From NCBI RefSeq assembly GCF_002575655.3, contig NC_053037.3:249273135-249337134 (forward strand): a stretch of 64,000 nucleotides of DNA. The letters run 5' to 3'. A program made the translations under genes and the position numbers. Below, one piece after another: positions 34,985 through 46,520 of the stretch (positions are counted from its first letter, which is position 1; every line of letters begins with the position of its first letter). Below the pieces are notes generated by a model that searched no databases, was not told the origin of the DNA, and saw nothing but the letters and a program-made list of their open reading frames with translations. The DNA comes from Aegilops tauschii subsp. strangulata (taxonomy: Eukaryota; Streptophyta; Magnoliopsida; Poales; Poaceae).

Positions 34985-36075
34985 CTAAATAAATATCCGT
35001 AGCACCTTATCATCCGCTTGAGCTTTGCGGATCTCTTCTTCGAGAGTAGGGGCAACTTCCAGGATGTTGGTAAGACGGGCATCTGTGATCACCAAGTTTA
35101 GCTGCTTGATTTCTTCATAAAGCTCCGGAGGTAAAGAGTCCATTAGAGCATTAAGGTTGGCTGGTTTGTGGCTGAGGGCGTCAGCCACCACATTAGCTTT
35201 GCCCGGGTGATAATTTATTCCGAGGTCATAGTCCTTAACCAACTCGAGCCATCTTCGCTGTCGAAGGTTCAGGTCGGGTTGGGTAAAGATATACTTGAGA
35301 CTTTTGTGGTCGGTGAATATCTGGCACTTTTTCCCAATTAGATAGTGTCTCCAGATCTTCAAGGCGTGCACTACTACAGCCAATTCCAAATCATGAGTAG
35401 GATAATTTCCTTCATGTTGTCGCAGTTGGCGAGATGCATAGGCCACCACTTTGCCATCTTGCATGAGTACGCACCCCAGTCCTTTTCTGGAGGCGTCGCA
35501 GTAAACATCGAAACTGCGGTAGATATCTGGAAGAGTTAATACTGGTGCCGATGTCAGCCTGGTTTTTAACTCATTGAAGCTCCGTTCGCAGTCTTCTGTC
35601 CATACGAACTTCTTGTCCTTCTTGAGGAGCTCAGTCATCAGCTTGGCAATCTTGGAGAATCCTTCGATAAAACGGCGGTAATATCCGGCCAGTCCAAGGA
35701 AACTTCGGATCTCTGAGACGGTGGTGGGGCAGACCAATCAAGTACATCTTTTACCTTTCTTGGGTCCATCGAGATTCCTTCTCCCGAGAGGATATGTCCG
35801 AGAAATCCCACTTGCTAGAGCCAAAACTCACATTTGCTGAATTTGGCATACAATTGATGATCGCGAAGCCTTTGCAGAACTGCCCAAAGATGCTCCTTAT
35901 GTTCCTCCTTGCTCTTGGAGTAGATGAGGATGTCGTCAATAAACACCACCACGAATTTGTCCAAGAAATCCATGAACACCTTGTTCATCATATGCATAAA
36001 GAATGCAGGAGCGTTGGTGAGGCCGAAGGACATAACGGTGTATTCGTAAAGACCGTATCGAGTGTTGACGCGGTC
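34985..36075 (-). pseudogene. Chromovirus reverse transcriptase (C-part) and RNase H
   Basis: A frameshift near 36060-36075 follows [11 protein letters not shown]. The next block holds [16 protein letters not shown] and [13 protein letters not shown] (motif C, IDD) near 35914-35960. A TAG at 35815-35817 follows CEFWL, and a second frameshift lies near 35737. RNase H begins at [17 protein letters not shown], and later [15 protein letters not shown] and [18 protein letters not shown] at 34985-34987 separates it from integrase. The lesions make the product impossible without readthrough and frameshifting. Confidence 0.9.
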
Positions 36076-38054
36076 TTAGGAATATCTTCCTTCTTAATCT
36101 TGAGTTGATGATACCCTGTCCTCAAGTCAATCTTTGAGAACACGTTGGCCCCACTGAGTTGATCAAACAGATTGTCAATCCTCGGTAGTGGATACTTGTT
36201 TTTAATGGTGATGTCATTCAACTGTCGGTAGTCGACACACATCCGTAGACTGCCATCCTTCTTGTCCACGAAGATTGTTGGTGATCCCCATGGCGAAGAG
36301 CTGGGACGAATGTATCCTTTTTGCAGCATCTCATCCAGTTGCTTCTTCAATTCCACCAATTCTGAGGAGGGCATCCGATAATATTTCTTATGTATCGGTG
36401 TGGTTCCAGGCACCAGGTCAATAGCGAACTCCAATTCCCGGTCTGGCGGCATGCCGGGTAGCTCTTCAGGAAATACATCGGAATACTCGCTGACCACAGG
36501 GATTAATTCCACTTCTTCTGCCACGGCTGCTAAAACCATATCCTTTGTGGGGAGGCGCTTGCGGGCATAGAAACTTGTAGCAGGACCTTCCATATTTTTC
36601 AGAGTAACTTCTCTGGTCGCACAGCTAATGCAGACTTGGTACTGGGTTAACCAATTCATGCCCAGAATGACATCCAATTTGCTGGAATCGATGATTATCA
36701 AAGATGTGGGAAACTTGACGCCCTTGATGTCAATTTCCAAATTTCGGCAGACGAGATTGCTTCTAAGTATGGATCCCGGGGATTGTACCAGCATGTGTAT
36801 TCCAAAAACCGAGCAAGAAAAGTTGTTTTGGGAAGCAAAACTCCGCACAATGAAAGAGTGGGAAGCCCCAGAGTCAAATAAAATTACGGCGGGTATGTTG
36901 TTAACGAGAAACATACCAATGACGACTTCCGGGTCCTCTTGGGCTTCGTCTGCGGAGATGTGATGAACTTGTCCTTGGATTATATCAGGGGCGGAATACT
37001 GCTCCATGTAGTTGACTTGCGGCTGAAATGGAGCACCGTGCTTGGTGTTCTTGGGACACTGTCGGGCGTAGTGTCCAGTTTGACCACAGCTGAAGCATGA
37101 GTTGTTGCGCTGGCAATCGTCGCGCACCGGGTTGGTCACGACATTCTTGACTTGTGTAGTCTTGTTGACGTTCTGCTGCCAATTGGGTTTGTACTCCACC
37201 TGGGTATGTTGCCATGTACGAGCCTTTTGCACTGGTTGCATCTCCTTCTTGGGCTCGAATGTGCGCTTGTGATCATTGGAAACTGGCTTGTTGTCGTGCA
37301 GGAGCTTGTGTTCCCTCTCGGCGATTAGGGCCTTGTTCACCAGGGTCAGGAAGTCCGGGAAATCAAACATGCTGAGAGTGCATCGGAGGTGTTGGTTTAG
37401 GCCTCCAAGGAACCGATCGATCTTCCGCTCTTCTGTGGCCACATCGTGGAGAGAATAGCGGGCCAGATGGTTGAATTTATTCAGGTACTCGGCGACGGTC
37501 ATGCTGCCTTGAGTGAGAGCGAGGAATTCGCGTTGCTTGATCTTCATGACTCCTGAGGGAATATGATACTTGCGGAAATGATCCTTGAATTTTGTCCAAG
37601 TAATTTCCTCGTCGGCAGGCCATATTGCTTTGGCATTATCCCACCATATAGCGGCAGCTCCTTCAAGATAATGCGTAGCGAAGGGAACCTTGTCTCCTTC
37701 GTCTGTGCGAGCAATCTCCAGTTTTCTCTCAATGGTCCTTAGCCAGTCATCGGCGTCCAAAGGATCAGTAGCATGGCTGAAGCTAGGAGGCTTGGTTCGC
37801 TGAAAATCTGATAGCTTGGAATGATGGCCATTCTAGTTTCCATTCTGCCCAACCATAACTTGTACACTTTTCAGTATTTCTAGCAGATTGTTGCTCCTTA
37901 TTTCCTCAAACATTCCCAGGATTTGCTCAGTGGAGGGCGGTTGTGGCGGTGGAGACGGAGGTGGCTGGTATGGTTCAGGGGAATGTCCTGCCTGTCTTGC
38001 GGAACGACGGACAGGGACACCCTCACCAGCTTGACTGCTGCTGCCTCCACGCGG
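36076..38054 (-). pseudogene. Chromovirus gag, protease and reverse transcriptase (N-part)
   Basis: The probable ATG near 38054 opens MPRGGSSSQAGEGVPVRRS. One in-frame TAG at about 37834 follows QNGN, and the frame continues at once towards [16 protein letters not shown]. The gag core includes GGLNQHLRC. An intact CCHC knuckle [14 protein letters not shown] lies near 37056-37101. The protease site reads [11 protein letters not shown] near 36855-36886. The polymerase start follows with MCVDYRQLN and [15 protein letters not shown] (motif A). This 590-codon stretch (35988-37760) is the longest undamaged part of the element. Confidence 0.92.
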
Positions 38055-38544
38055 CATCCTATTTTTCGTTTTCCCAATACATAGCAACCATGATGAGAAA
38101 ATTCCAAAGTGGGGAAAACCAATGACAACTCCCGGAAGAAAACAGCGAATAAAACCAAGTCGAAAGAAAATAGTCCAACATAATTATACATAGTCCCAAC
38201 ATGAAGATAAACATCGCGACGGGTCTACTACCCTTTTACATGAAACTGCGCATCATGACAAGTGCGATTACAATCATACATCATGATCATAACTACCGCG
38301 ATACGCTAACGATCTACTGCTCAGATGGTGCTGCTGCAGGCTCGTCTCCTGTGCCGGACCCAGATCCTGAACTGATAGAAGAGACCTCTGGGGGAAGAGA
38401 GGTGCGCTGGCGCTGCCTTGAGGGCTCTCCCTCAGGGGCAGGCAGGGGATGTGATCTAAGCATAGGAGCGGCAGGGGTAGCGACAAGAGAAGACCATGCA
38501 GCAGGAGTGCTGTGAGGGTTCACCGTCAAAGGGTTCACGGTACC
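38055..38544 (-). other. Chromovirus spacer between extra ORF and gag
   Basis: No motif was recognised. It contains the start-proximal gag leader on the minus strand. A frame rich in Pro and Ser seems compositional. Confidence 0.4.
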
Positions 38545-39104
38545 CTACGAGGTCGTCGTAGGAACGGAAGTGGGAGGAGTAGAAGTGTAAATGACAGCGG
38601 GAAGAGGGTTCCTTGCACGAGCAGTGGCGAGAGCAGCGCGAGCGCGTGAGAGCTCCCGAGCTAACTCGTAGTTAAGGACATAGCTAGCAGTGATGTAGCG
38701 TGCAAGGTGACTAGTGGGACGATCGCACGCCGGATTAATCAAAGGAAAGCGGATACACCCATTCTCGTGCAGAGATGGGTAGAAGAAAAGCCCAGGGTGG
38801 GTGTGCATGCGAACCTCATTGTAGCGCAAGTCTACAAGAGCCTCGATAGCAGCAAACTGAACCGCCTGAGATGGCGTAGAGGCAAGACCACCCTTAGACA
38901 ACGAGTGTAAGCGTCGGATGGGGAACTGTGGTGTAGAGTGACCTCAGCATAATACTCATACACTGCACCGGCCAGATGCTCGCGATACACCCGATACTCT
39001 GGATCAGCACCCTCTGGATAGAGTCGTCGCCACACGTTCTGAAGCAGGTGCGGCGATGTGCACGGAGCTGGCTCAGGGTGGTACAAGATCGGTACTGGTG
39101 CCAT
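38545..39104 (-). pseudogene. Extra sense ORF between 5' LTR and gag (unknown function)
   Basis: Two overlapping minus-strand frames read as one protein of about 185 residues broken by a single frameshift near 38895. The first (39104-38832) starts at ATG with MAPVPILYHPEP and contains NVWRRLYPEGADPEYRVYRE and GAVYEYYAEVTL. The second (38901-38545) continues GGLASTPSQAVQFAAIEALV, then FFYPSLHENG, then LNYELARELSRARAAL. Even amino-acid use, a clear ATG and a smooth join suggest a real coding past. I know no function. Extra sense ORFs upstream of gag have been described in other plant Gypsy lineages, so a retrotransposon-specific accessory protein is the leading idea. Confidence 0.65.
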
Positions 39105-39247
39105 CTACACTCACAAACCATACGGTCCGTAATAACAACAATAAATCATGCATGCAATGCAACAACCAATTCCTATGTCTACTCAAATGAAACTAACTAC
39201 CGTTTTACTAACGCATTACCGGTCTAGCTTGTCCTACGATCAGCACG

Positions 39248-39259
39248 GCTCTGATACCA
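39248..39259 (-). promoter_or_regulatory. Chromovirus primer-binding site (tRNA-iMet)
   Basis: The minus strand reads TGGTATCAGAGC five bases after the 5' LTR, complementary to initiator methionine tRNA. Confidence 0.92.
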
Positions 39260-39346
39260 AGCATTGTGGCACCCCGGCTCAGAGCAACCGGTTTACCCTG
39301 CATTGCCAGCCCAGAGATCGAGTCTTCTGGCAATACACAGCAACAT

Positions 39347-40263
39347 TGATGAGGACATCAATACCATTGTTACACCCACAGCCCCTGCTGCTATACATAC
39401 TGGACCAATTACTAGAGCTCGCGCACGCCAATTAAATTACCAGGTACTTTCATTTCTTGGTAATGATTCTAATGTTCATGAGAATATGATGCTGCCTAAA
39501 TTGGATACATTTGTTTTGCTTACAAATGAAGGGCCTAGCTTTGAGAAGGATGAACATTGGAGCAAGAACAAGCATGGAGATGATGGCATGCGCATGGGAG
39601 ACAAGAACGGAGTTACAAGTGATGATTTCAGGATGTTGAAGCCACCATAATGCGTGCATGAAGCCTTGGACGAAATATACAAGATGCTACTTCATAACTT
39701 TCGTCCAGAGACTATTCTAGGTGCTGCGTCACCTTATTATTGGGCCAGGCCCATGTAATTTCGAAATACTTGAGTATAGGCTGTTTTTAGAGTCCGTATG
39801 TGTGGGGAAACAAGAGATAGGGTTGGTTTCGGACCCCTTCCCCAAGGGCCACGAAATTCCCCCCTCTTCCTCCATATATACAGCCCTTAGGGCATCGTTT
39901 AGACTTTGGGTTTTGTTTAGATTAAAAGTTCGCCATAGCTGCAACTTCGCGTACTTTGTTTGTGTTCAACGACCAGACAAAGGCGTCACAGAACCCCACC
40001 TTGATCAATAAAGCTTTCATCTTATATTCGCAATATCCAGATTGCAAACTCAGTTTCTTGCTTGTTCTTCGTTTGCTCGCAGGAAACAGACCCTCGTGGT
40101 TAGGTTGATCGTGCTCCGGCGTGGTCAATAACCTCTCAGAGTTGGTTTAGCGATTGCTAAGGCGCGACGTCCTCGCACGTTCGTAGTCGGATCATCAAAG
40201 TCGACTTCCATCAAAGCGATATCCATCATCTCATCGAAAGACGGGACACCTTTGCCTCTACCA
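39347..40263 (+). mobile_element. Solo LTR of the CRM-like family (917 bp)
   Basis: TGATGAGGAC to CCTCTACCA, flanked by a perfect duplication aacat (39342-39346 and 40264-40268). The empty site agcaacatggtac is visible in the left chromovirus LTR at 22330-22342. No internal region or primer site is present, so the rest was removed by LTR-LTR recombination. Its pol-tail frame is still open to the stop at 39650. Confidence 0.95.
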
Positions 40264-42636
40264 AACATGGTACAGAAATAACCGCTTTATTGATACTAGC
40301 GTGGTAGAAGAGTCTGATATTACATCAAGATTCGAGGCCAAGCGGCACACACGGTGCTGCTGGACAGTATGTACATTATTTAATGAACATGGCTGGGGCC
40401 TCGATCACACGAAACTACGCGGCAGCGGAAGAACGACGTAGAGGAACTCCATGGCACAGGGACACCGACGTGGACACGGCCTAGACACGAGATGCGCTCC
40501 GATGCGAATCGACTTGCCTGAAAGCTGGCATGACACGCCAGGTCAGTACATTGAATGTACTTGAAAGCTCACAACAAACATCAGCACGATGACAGACAAT
40601 ATCATGATAATTAATCCATTAAATTTAATGCAAGAAATAACTACGAATGCAAGGCTATGCAAAGCAACCAAACAGCACCCCGAGTCACACGGACTCGCTT
40701 ACCAGACGGTTACCTCGTAACCAAACAGTGACCATACCGGGGTCACAACTGAAACCAATTACGCATGAACACCCCGAGTGTTCACGGTTCACCACGAAAC
40801 GATGCATCACAACCATTACTAGTCCGCAAAATTATTTATAAAAAGGTTGAGCCATGGTGTGACTTACTCCCAAGTCTTGCCCATAACAGAGGGCGCGGCT
40901 ATCGATAGATTAATTACACTCTGCAGAGGTAGCGCACTTTACCCACACCACGGAATACCTGGCCTCGCACTCCCATTCGGGTGGACCAAAATATTCCGAC
41001 GAAACCCTTCCTTTGCCATGCACTCTCCCCGGCCACTCCGACCATCTCCCTCACCGAGCTAGGTCTTGGGTGGCCCCGTGTCTACCAAAGACACCAACGG
41101 CCACCGTCGTGGCAAAACGGTCCCAAACGGGGACAAGGTACCATAAAAACAAAAACGAGCACATAAGGTTATGTGTGCCTACCGGGCCAGGGTATGCACG
41201 CCCATAACCTTCCCTCACGGGAGGCACCGGTGAGAGCCACGACAAAGGACCGAATCAAGACCTTCCCATTAGGTAAATGTGGTCGCACTGAACTGAAACC
41301 CGATTCAGTGGCACCATGTTGTGATCAACATCATATTCAAGTTGAACTTAATCAAGTTTTAGTTTTTAGAAAAACTTTTATTTACTAGCATAGCAACATA
41401 CCGGGAATCATGCAACTAACCGTCACACAGAGCAAGCAACTCTTAAACATGGATCCAAACAAACAACAAGACTAAATTGCACTACTAAGTTCAAAAACCT
41501 CTAAGGTTGTAACACATTTTTATCTACCCACAATATTTTTATTAGCTCATTATTTAGTGAAAACTATTACTAACAAAATAACTACCATAATTTCCATAAC
41601 CAAATACCTAGTGCAATGTCTTACTTTACTTAGCCAAACAATTCTATGCACTCAACCAGAAACTAAAACAAGCATATCCATCATTATAAAACAACTAGAA
41701 ATGTACCATAATAAGTTATCAAATTTTAAATGCAAATAAAAGCTCATATTCAAGTAGAAAATCATAGATATTGAACTAACACCACCCAAATTTTGTTGTG
41801 GCTTGCCTTAGTGCAGAGGAGGGTCACACTCCTCCTGGTTAGCTTCAAGGCAAGATCCTCCTTCTGAAAATATTTTAAAACCACAAAAATAAATGTCAAA
41901 ACACATTATGAAAATCACCAGAAATTCTAGACAGCAAGGAAAAATCCACCCTTTGGTGTGCTGCTAGAGCTTTTTGTAACAAAGACAATGCAAAAAGAAT
42001 CAATTCATTTGGACTTGTGGTTTAGAAATTAGAGCTAGTCAAAGTTTGGTCAAATTTCTGAATTAATTTGAATTAACAGAAATTCCAGGGGGGGTGACGT
42101 CGAAGGCGTAAAGTGGGAGTGTGCCTCCACTCGTACTGCTTCGGGTGCGAGTGGTGAGGCTGACACTGGGCCCCACCAGCCAGGAGAGAGGGGAGGGGAT
42201 CGAAACCAGAGGGGAGGCGGAGCCTCGCCGGAGCATACGCCGACGACGAGGGGTCTTGGGGCTAAACTCGAGGGATAGGAATGGAGCTGGGGTCGTGGCG
42301 CACCTGCCCGTACCCGTGGCTTGGCGAGAGGTGGACGGAGTTGGTCGCGGTCAAGCTCGCAAGCTTCGTTGGCGGACGGGGTTCGCCGGAGAGGAAGGAG
42401 ACGGCGGCGAGAGGCTGCTCCGAGGGCTCCACGGGGTCCAAGCAGCACCAGCAGACCCCCAATGCCCCGCCCAAGCAGCTGCTTGAGCTCGAGGGGCACC
42501 GGAGCGCGGCGTCTGGACCGCGGGGATCGCCGGAGTCCTCGGGTCGGGGCGACGGCCAGAGGCCTGCCCGATCGGGCTGCAGCTCGTCTACGTGCTCGTG
42601 GAGGTGTGTGCGGCTAGTGAGCGAGGAGGGGGTGGC

Positions 42637-42645
42637 CTTAAATAG
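42637..42645 (-). promoter_or_regulatory. Chromovirus LTR TATA-like box (right LTR)
   Basis: CTATTTAAG on the minus strand. This is the copy in the 5' LTR, the one that would make genomic RNA. Confidence 0.5.
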
Positions 42646-43744
42646 CCGGAGCAGGGGGGGACGTGTCGCCGCCGGAGCGTTCGGGACACGCGGCGAACAT
42701 CGATGAGAGGCGCCAACGGAGGGGGACAAGGTGCAGCGTCAACGCCGGCGCTTGCCCACGCTCGCGGACAAGCACAGGAGGCGGTTGGGGATGGGGACAA
42801 GCTCACGCGCGCACTGTGCCGTGTTGGCCGCGACTTGACCGGACCTATTGCGGCGGCTCCGGCGTCGGCGAGCGCCAGGGAGGGGTCAAGTGTGATGGCT
42901 CGGGGGTGGTGGCGCGTTGCGGCAGTCGGGGGCGAGCGCTGGCACGCGCACGCGCGAAACAGAGTGCAAGGCGCCAGCCAGAGCGCGTCGAGACGCATGC
43001 CACGCACCGTGGCCACTCATGGTCACCAGGCTGGCATGGTTAAAACGACGCCCAGGCGCGGCCAAACCTTGTCCACGCTCTCGACCACACAGTGTTACGT
43101 CTAGGAGAGGTGAAAGCTCATGCCCAGGTCGACCAGAAGTGACTGCACTTAGCTAACAAGTTTCTGTACAGAAACTTGGTCGCCAAGTTTGGCCACCTTC
43201 TAGAAGGCCATTAGGGATGATCTCCTGGGGTTTAGGGTTTCTTAGGAGGGTGTTTAAGCTCAAGAAAGATCAGGGCTAAAAGCTTAGGGAAAAAATGCAC
43301 TTGTTGTACAAAGTGCATTTCTGGTCCAGAAGTGAAAAGATTTTCTACAGCAAAAATATTACAAAAAGTGATGCAATATTTTTGCATGGGAAGGTGTGCC
43401 ATGATCCTAAGAATATTTAGGAATTATCTCAGATTTTTCTGAGCAAGAAAAATTGAGGTTGCTTTGGAGCACAAAGCTCTGAAATGAACTAAAGAGAGGA
43501 AAATATTCATTTTCCTTTTAGGAAAAATATTCATTTTATTATTTTGGGAATTTGTGGGAGGAAATAGGAAGATTGGTCACTTGGGTGAAAGCCAAGGATA
43601 AGCCCAAGTGACAAGTCCATTTGAATTGATTCAAAACTCCAAATCAAGTCAGGGCAAAAACCACGATGAAAACCAAGTCCGGAAAAAGAGAGAAGGCAAG
43701 TCCGGTAAAAAGAGAGGAGGCAAAATCCAGGCTGTCACATTTGT

Positions 43745-44806
43745 ATTTGATGGATTGTTGCAGCGGGGCAACCTTGGATGCAAGATACATGAAACAGAAG
43801 CTGCAAGCTTTATAGCATTGCACAATTTTATCTCACTGAGAAATTACAGTACTATGTACTAAAGAGTTAGGTGTCCAAAAAAATGGTGATAGTGTGAGGC
43901 GGGCCATGTAATCACTGAGCTGTCGTGTTTTCGCTGATTTTTGCACTCCTCCGCTGTAAGAGTGGAGAAAATTATAAAGAGTGGAGACGCTCTACCTCCT
44001 TTCGTCGAAACGTGGGACATCCATCATCCGGTGCACGTGTCATGCAGCTAAGTAAAGTGTACAGTACAACTGAGACTCTGAACGATCGTACCACTTCAGT
44101 AATAATGACCAATGAGCCATCAAATCACATAGACCGGGCAGTAAGTTGGACGGACGAAGCAACCATCACTCTTCATTGAATCCGCTTCTCCCTTCAACGC
44201 ATGTGCTAGTGAGAGGTCGCGTCCACTCTGCCCGGGCATGAATGCGACACCAATTCTCTAGAGTAGCGCTGGCCGTTTTGGGCGGGAAGCGCACGCGGGC
44301 GATGGAGGGCTTTGAGTGAGTCAGGGTGGTCAGGAGCGGGCATGGTAGCTGTCCTGACTGGACACCCGCAAGTGAGAGGATGCACCGACTCTCGCGGCTA
44401 AATCGTAGTACTACACTCCATCTCGCTGTAGGAGTAGGTCGATGTGTCGCTCTCTCACACACGCTGGTGGCCGTATTAATTACGTTGGTTCTGAATTTTT
44501 CTTCGTTTATTGGGCTCATCTCATTTTCTTTGTAATAGTCTTATTTTCACTTCTTTCCACCACATGTTAACATTCCAAGGTGCATTAAATTGATGCACGC
44601 AAGGATTAAAACAAACCAACCAGTGCATGTAACCATTCCTACTCATTCAGTGGTCGTCCATGAATATATTGTAATTAATGCAGATTAAAATTAAAGTTTG
44701 CGTAATTTTGTAAACTACAAGATAGAGTGCTACATTTATCCACTCATCATCTGCCTTGGTTGATGAGATTTCAAAATGTATGCCCTATAAACCGGAAAGT
44801 GGTGAG
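43745..44806 (+). repeat. Duplicated unit, copy B, right part
   Basis: This continues the homology to copy A after the chromovirus: a tttatagcattgcacaattttatctcac block, a cgtgggacatcca block (about 44010) and ataaaccggaaagtgg near 44790. A segment of about 400 bp (44160-44530) has no counterpart that I could see in copy A. Confidence 0.65.
44097..44126 (-). repeat. Right arm of a 30-bp inverted repeat around unit B
   Basis: The inverted match of 21381-21410 with two mismatches. Confidence 0.7.
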
Positions 44807-44875
44807 TATTCAAAAAATTCGGTCAAACTTTCAACAAAAATATATGACGTGGCGTAAAAACCTGGACTGAGGTAG

Positions 44876-45904
44876 TGTCGTGGAATTGTCATGGCAGATG
44901 CCCTAGCATGAGAACTTAGGTGTGGAGCCATCGCAACGTAGTTAGCTTGAAGGGGTTAAACGGGTCAAAGGACACAGAGAGTTTTACCCAGGTTTGGCCC
45001 CTCTCAACGAGGTAAAGACCTACTCCTGCTTTAGGTTGTATTGCTTGGGTTTCGATTACCAGGGAGCGAATACGCTTTACCTAGTTCTCGACTTGTTGTT
45101 TATTGACCTAACCCGCCACCGGTTCACCCCTTTATATACAACGTGTCTGGCTTGGTGACTATCTAAGCTTTCCTTAACACACAAGTTAAAACATATGGCG
45201 GTTTATACCCGTGGGCCTCAAGTCGCCTCCGGGTCTTGGGCCTTCAATAAGCTTGCTTCATGAACCGCCATCTTCAACATCTTATTGGGCCTTCTCATTA
45301 TGAACCGCCAGTGGTATGATCGGGCCCCTCCTGGGCGGGTCATACCCAATAGTTATATCCCCAACATTAGGCCCCAGGTTGATGTGACCTTGTTCATATC
45401 AATCTTCAATACTTGACTTAGAAAAAATCCTTCATCGTCAGTCCTTATGAAATCTAATAACCCGCCATGACGTCATCTCACAGAATTGTGCTAACCCGCC
45501 ATGACATCATCTCGCATTAATATCGTACGAGGCCCAAAACATCTCAGTACATCTTCACTTTTAATGAACCTCCCAAAAATCGAGGCATCTGTGTTGTCAT
45601 ATAATCATTTTCAGCCTCCTCGATTCCCGCGCATGCCATCTATCCACTGTCTTATAAATAGGGACAGGGGTCCTTTTCATTTTTCCTCTCTTGCCTCCTC
45701 GTCTTCATCTTCCTTCTTACAACCCCTCACGCGCCCGAGCTCCACCGCCGTCGACCTCGCGCACTGCCTCAACCCCAGCCGCTGCATCAACCTGAACAGA
45801 CCAGAGCACCGCGACGGGCCTTTGCTGTCCATCAGCCCCGGTAAGCTCTCCTCTTTTTCTCACCGTAGATCTCCATTAGGGTTTGCTTCAAGTTCATCAG
45901 AGCT
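44876..45904 (+). mobile_element. LTR-like or promoter end of the element carrying the gypsy-type transposon gene
   Basis: It starts TGTCGTGGAATTGTCATGG, an LTR-like TG start that I associate with Triticeae retroelements. The later part has a TATA box at 45653-45660, a pyrimidine-rich leader and a splice donor (gtaagc at 45841). It is interrupted at 45904 by the element 45905-60937 and resumes at 60943. The second LTR would lie beyond the window, so the element type is inferred. Confidence 0.5.
45653..45660 (+). promoter_or_regulatory. TATA box of the gypsy-type transposon gene
   Basis: TATAAATA about 190 bases before a consensus donor, followed by a CT-rich leader typical of plant transcription starts. 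Confidence 0.55.
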
Positions 45905-46467
45905 TGATACATCTCCAACATATCTATAATTTTTGATGTATTCATGCCATGTTTATAATATTTTTACATGATTTTGGTATGATTTGGTTAGAACTAACCC
46001 GGACTGATGCTATTTTCAGCAGAACTATCGTGGTGTTGTTTTTCAGCATAAATAAAAGTTCTCGGAATGCGCTGAAAATCAACGGAGAATATTTTTGGAG
46101 AATATAAAAAATACTGGAACGAAAAGCTACTGGAGGAGAGTCCCGAGGGCACGACGAGGGTGGAGGGCGCCCTCCCCCCCGCCTAGGGCGCGCCCCTGCC
46201 TCGTGGACTCCCTGTGGGGCCCCCTGACATGAAACTGACGCCAACCCCTCCTATAAATCCCCAAACTTCCAGAACAAAACCTAGATCGGGAGTTCCGCCG
46301 CCGCAAGCCTCTGTAGCCACCAAAAACCAATTGGGACCCTGTTCCGGCACCCTGCCGGAGGGGGGAACCATCACCGGTGGCCATTTTCATCATCCTGGCG
46401 TTCTCCATGACGAGGAGGGAGTAGTTCACCCTCGGGGCTGAGGGTATGTACCCGTAGCTATCTGTTT

Positions 46468-46520
<53 letters not shown>

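Larger units (their letters stand above)
22255..43739 (-). mobile_element. Full-length Gypsy chromovirus with chromodomain (Tekay/Del-like), nested insertions in both LTRs
   Basis: The termini are TGTGGCACC (left) and GGCTGTCACA (right), flanked by a perfect 5-bp duplication tttgt (22250-22254 and 43740-43744). Coding is on the minus strand in the order extra ORF, gag, protease, reverse transcriptase, RNase H, integrase, chromodomain, which is the Gypsy order. The native LTRs are 3563 and 3553 bp after removing later insertions and single duplication copies. Long LTRs plus a C-terminal chromodomain suggest the Tekay/Del lineage. The native length is about 12.8 kb. Pol carries several stops and frameshifts. 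It is inserted in unit B of an older duplication. Confidence 0.93.
39265..43739 (-). repeat. Chromovirus 5' LTR (right), carrying a solo LTR
   Basis: TGTGGCACC at 39265 to GGCTGTCACA at 43739. It is split by a solo CRM-like LTR at 39347-40263. The GC-rich block (42100-43100) holds the promoter and gives long compositional ORFs on both strands that are not genes. Confidence 0.93.

Noticed and set aside
44166..44535. Minus-strand ORF of 117 codons and plus-strand ORF of 69 codons near 44166-44535
   Set aside because: No recognised motif and no support from the duplicated copy. Kept only as part of the unit B description.
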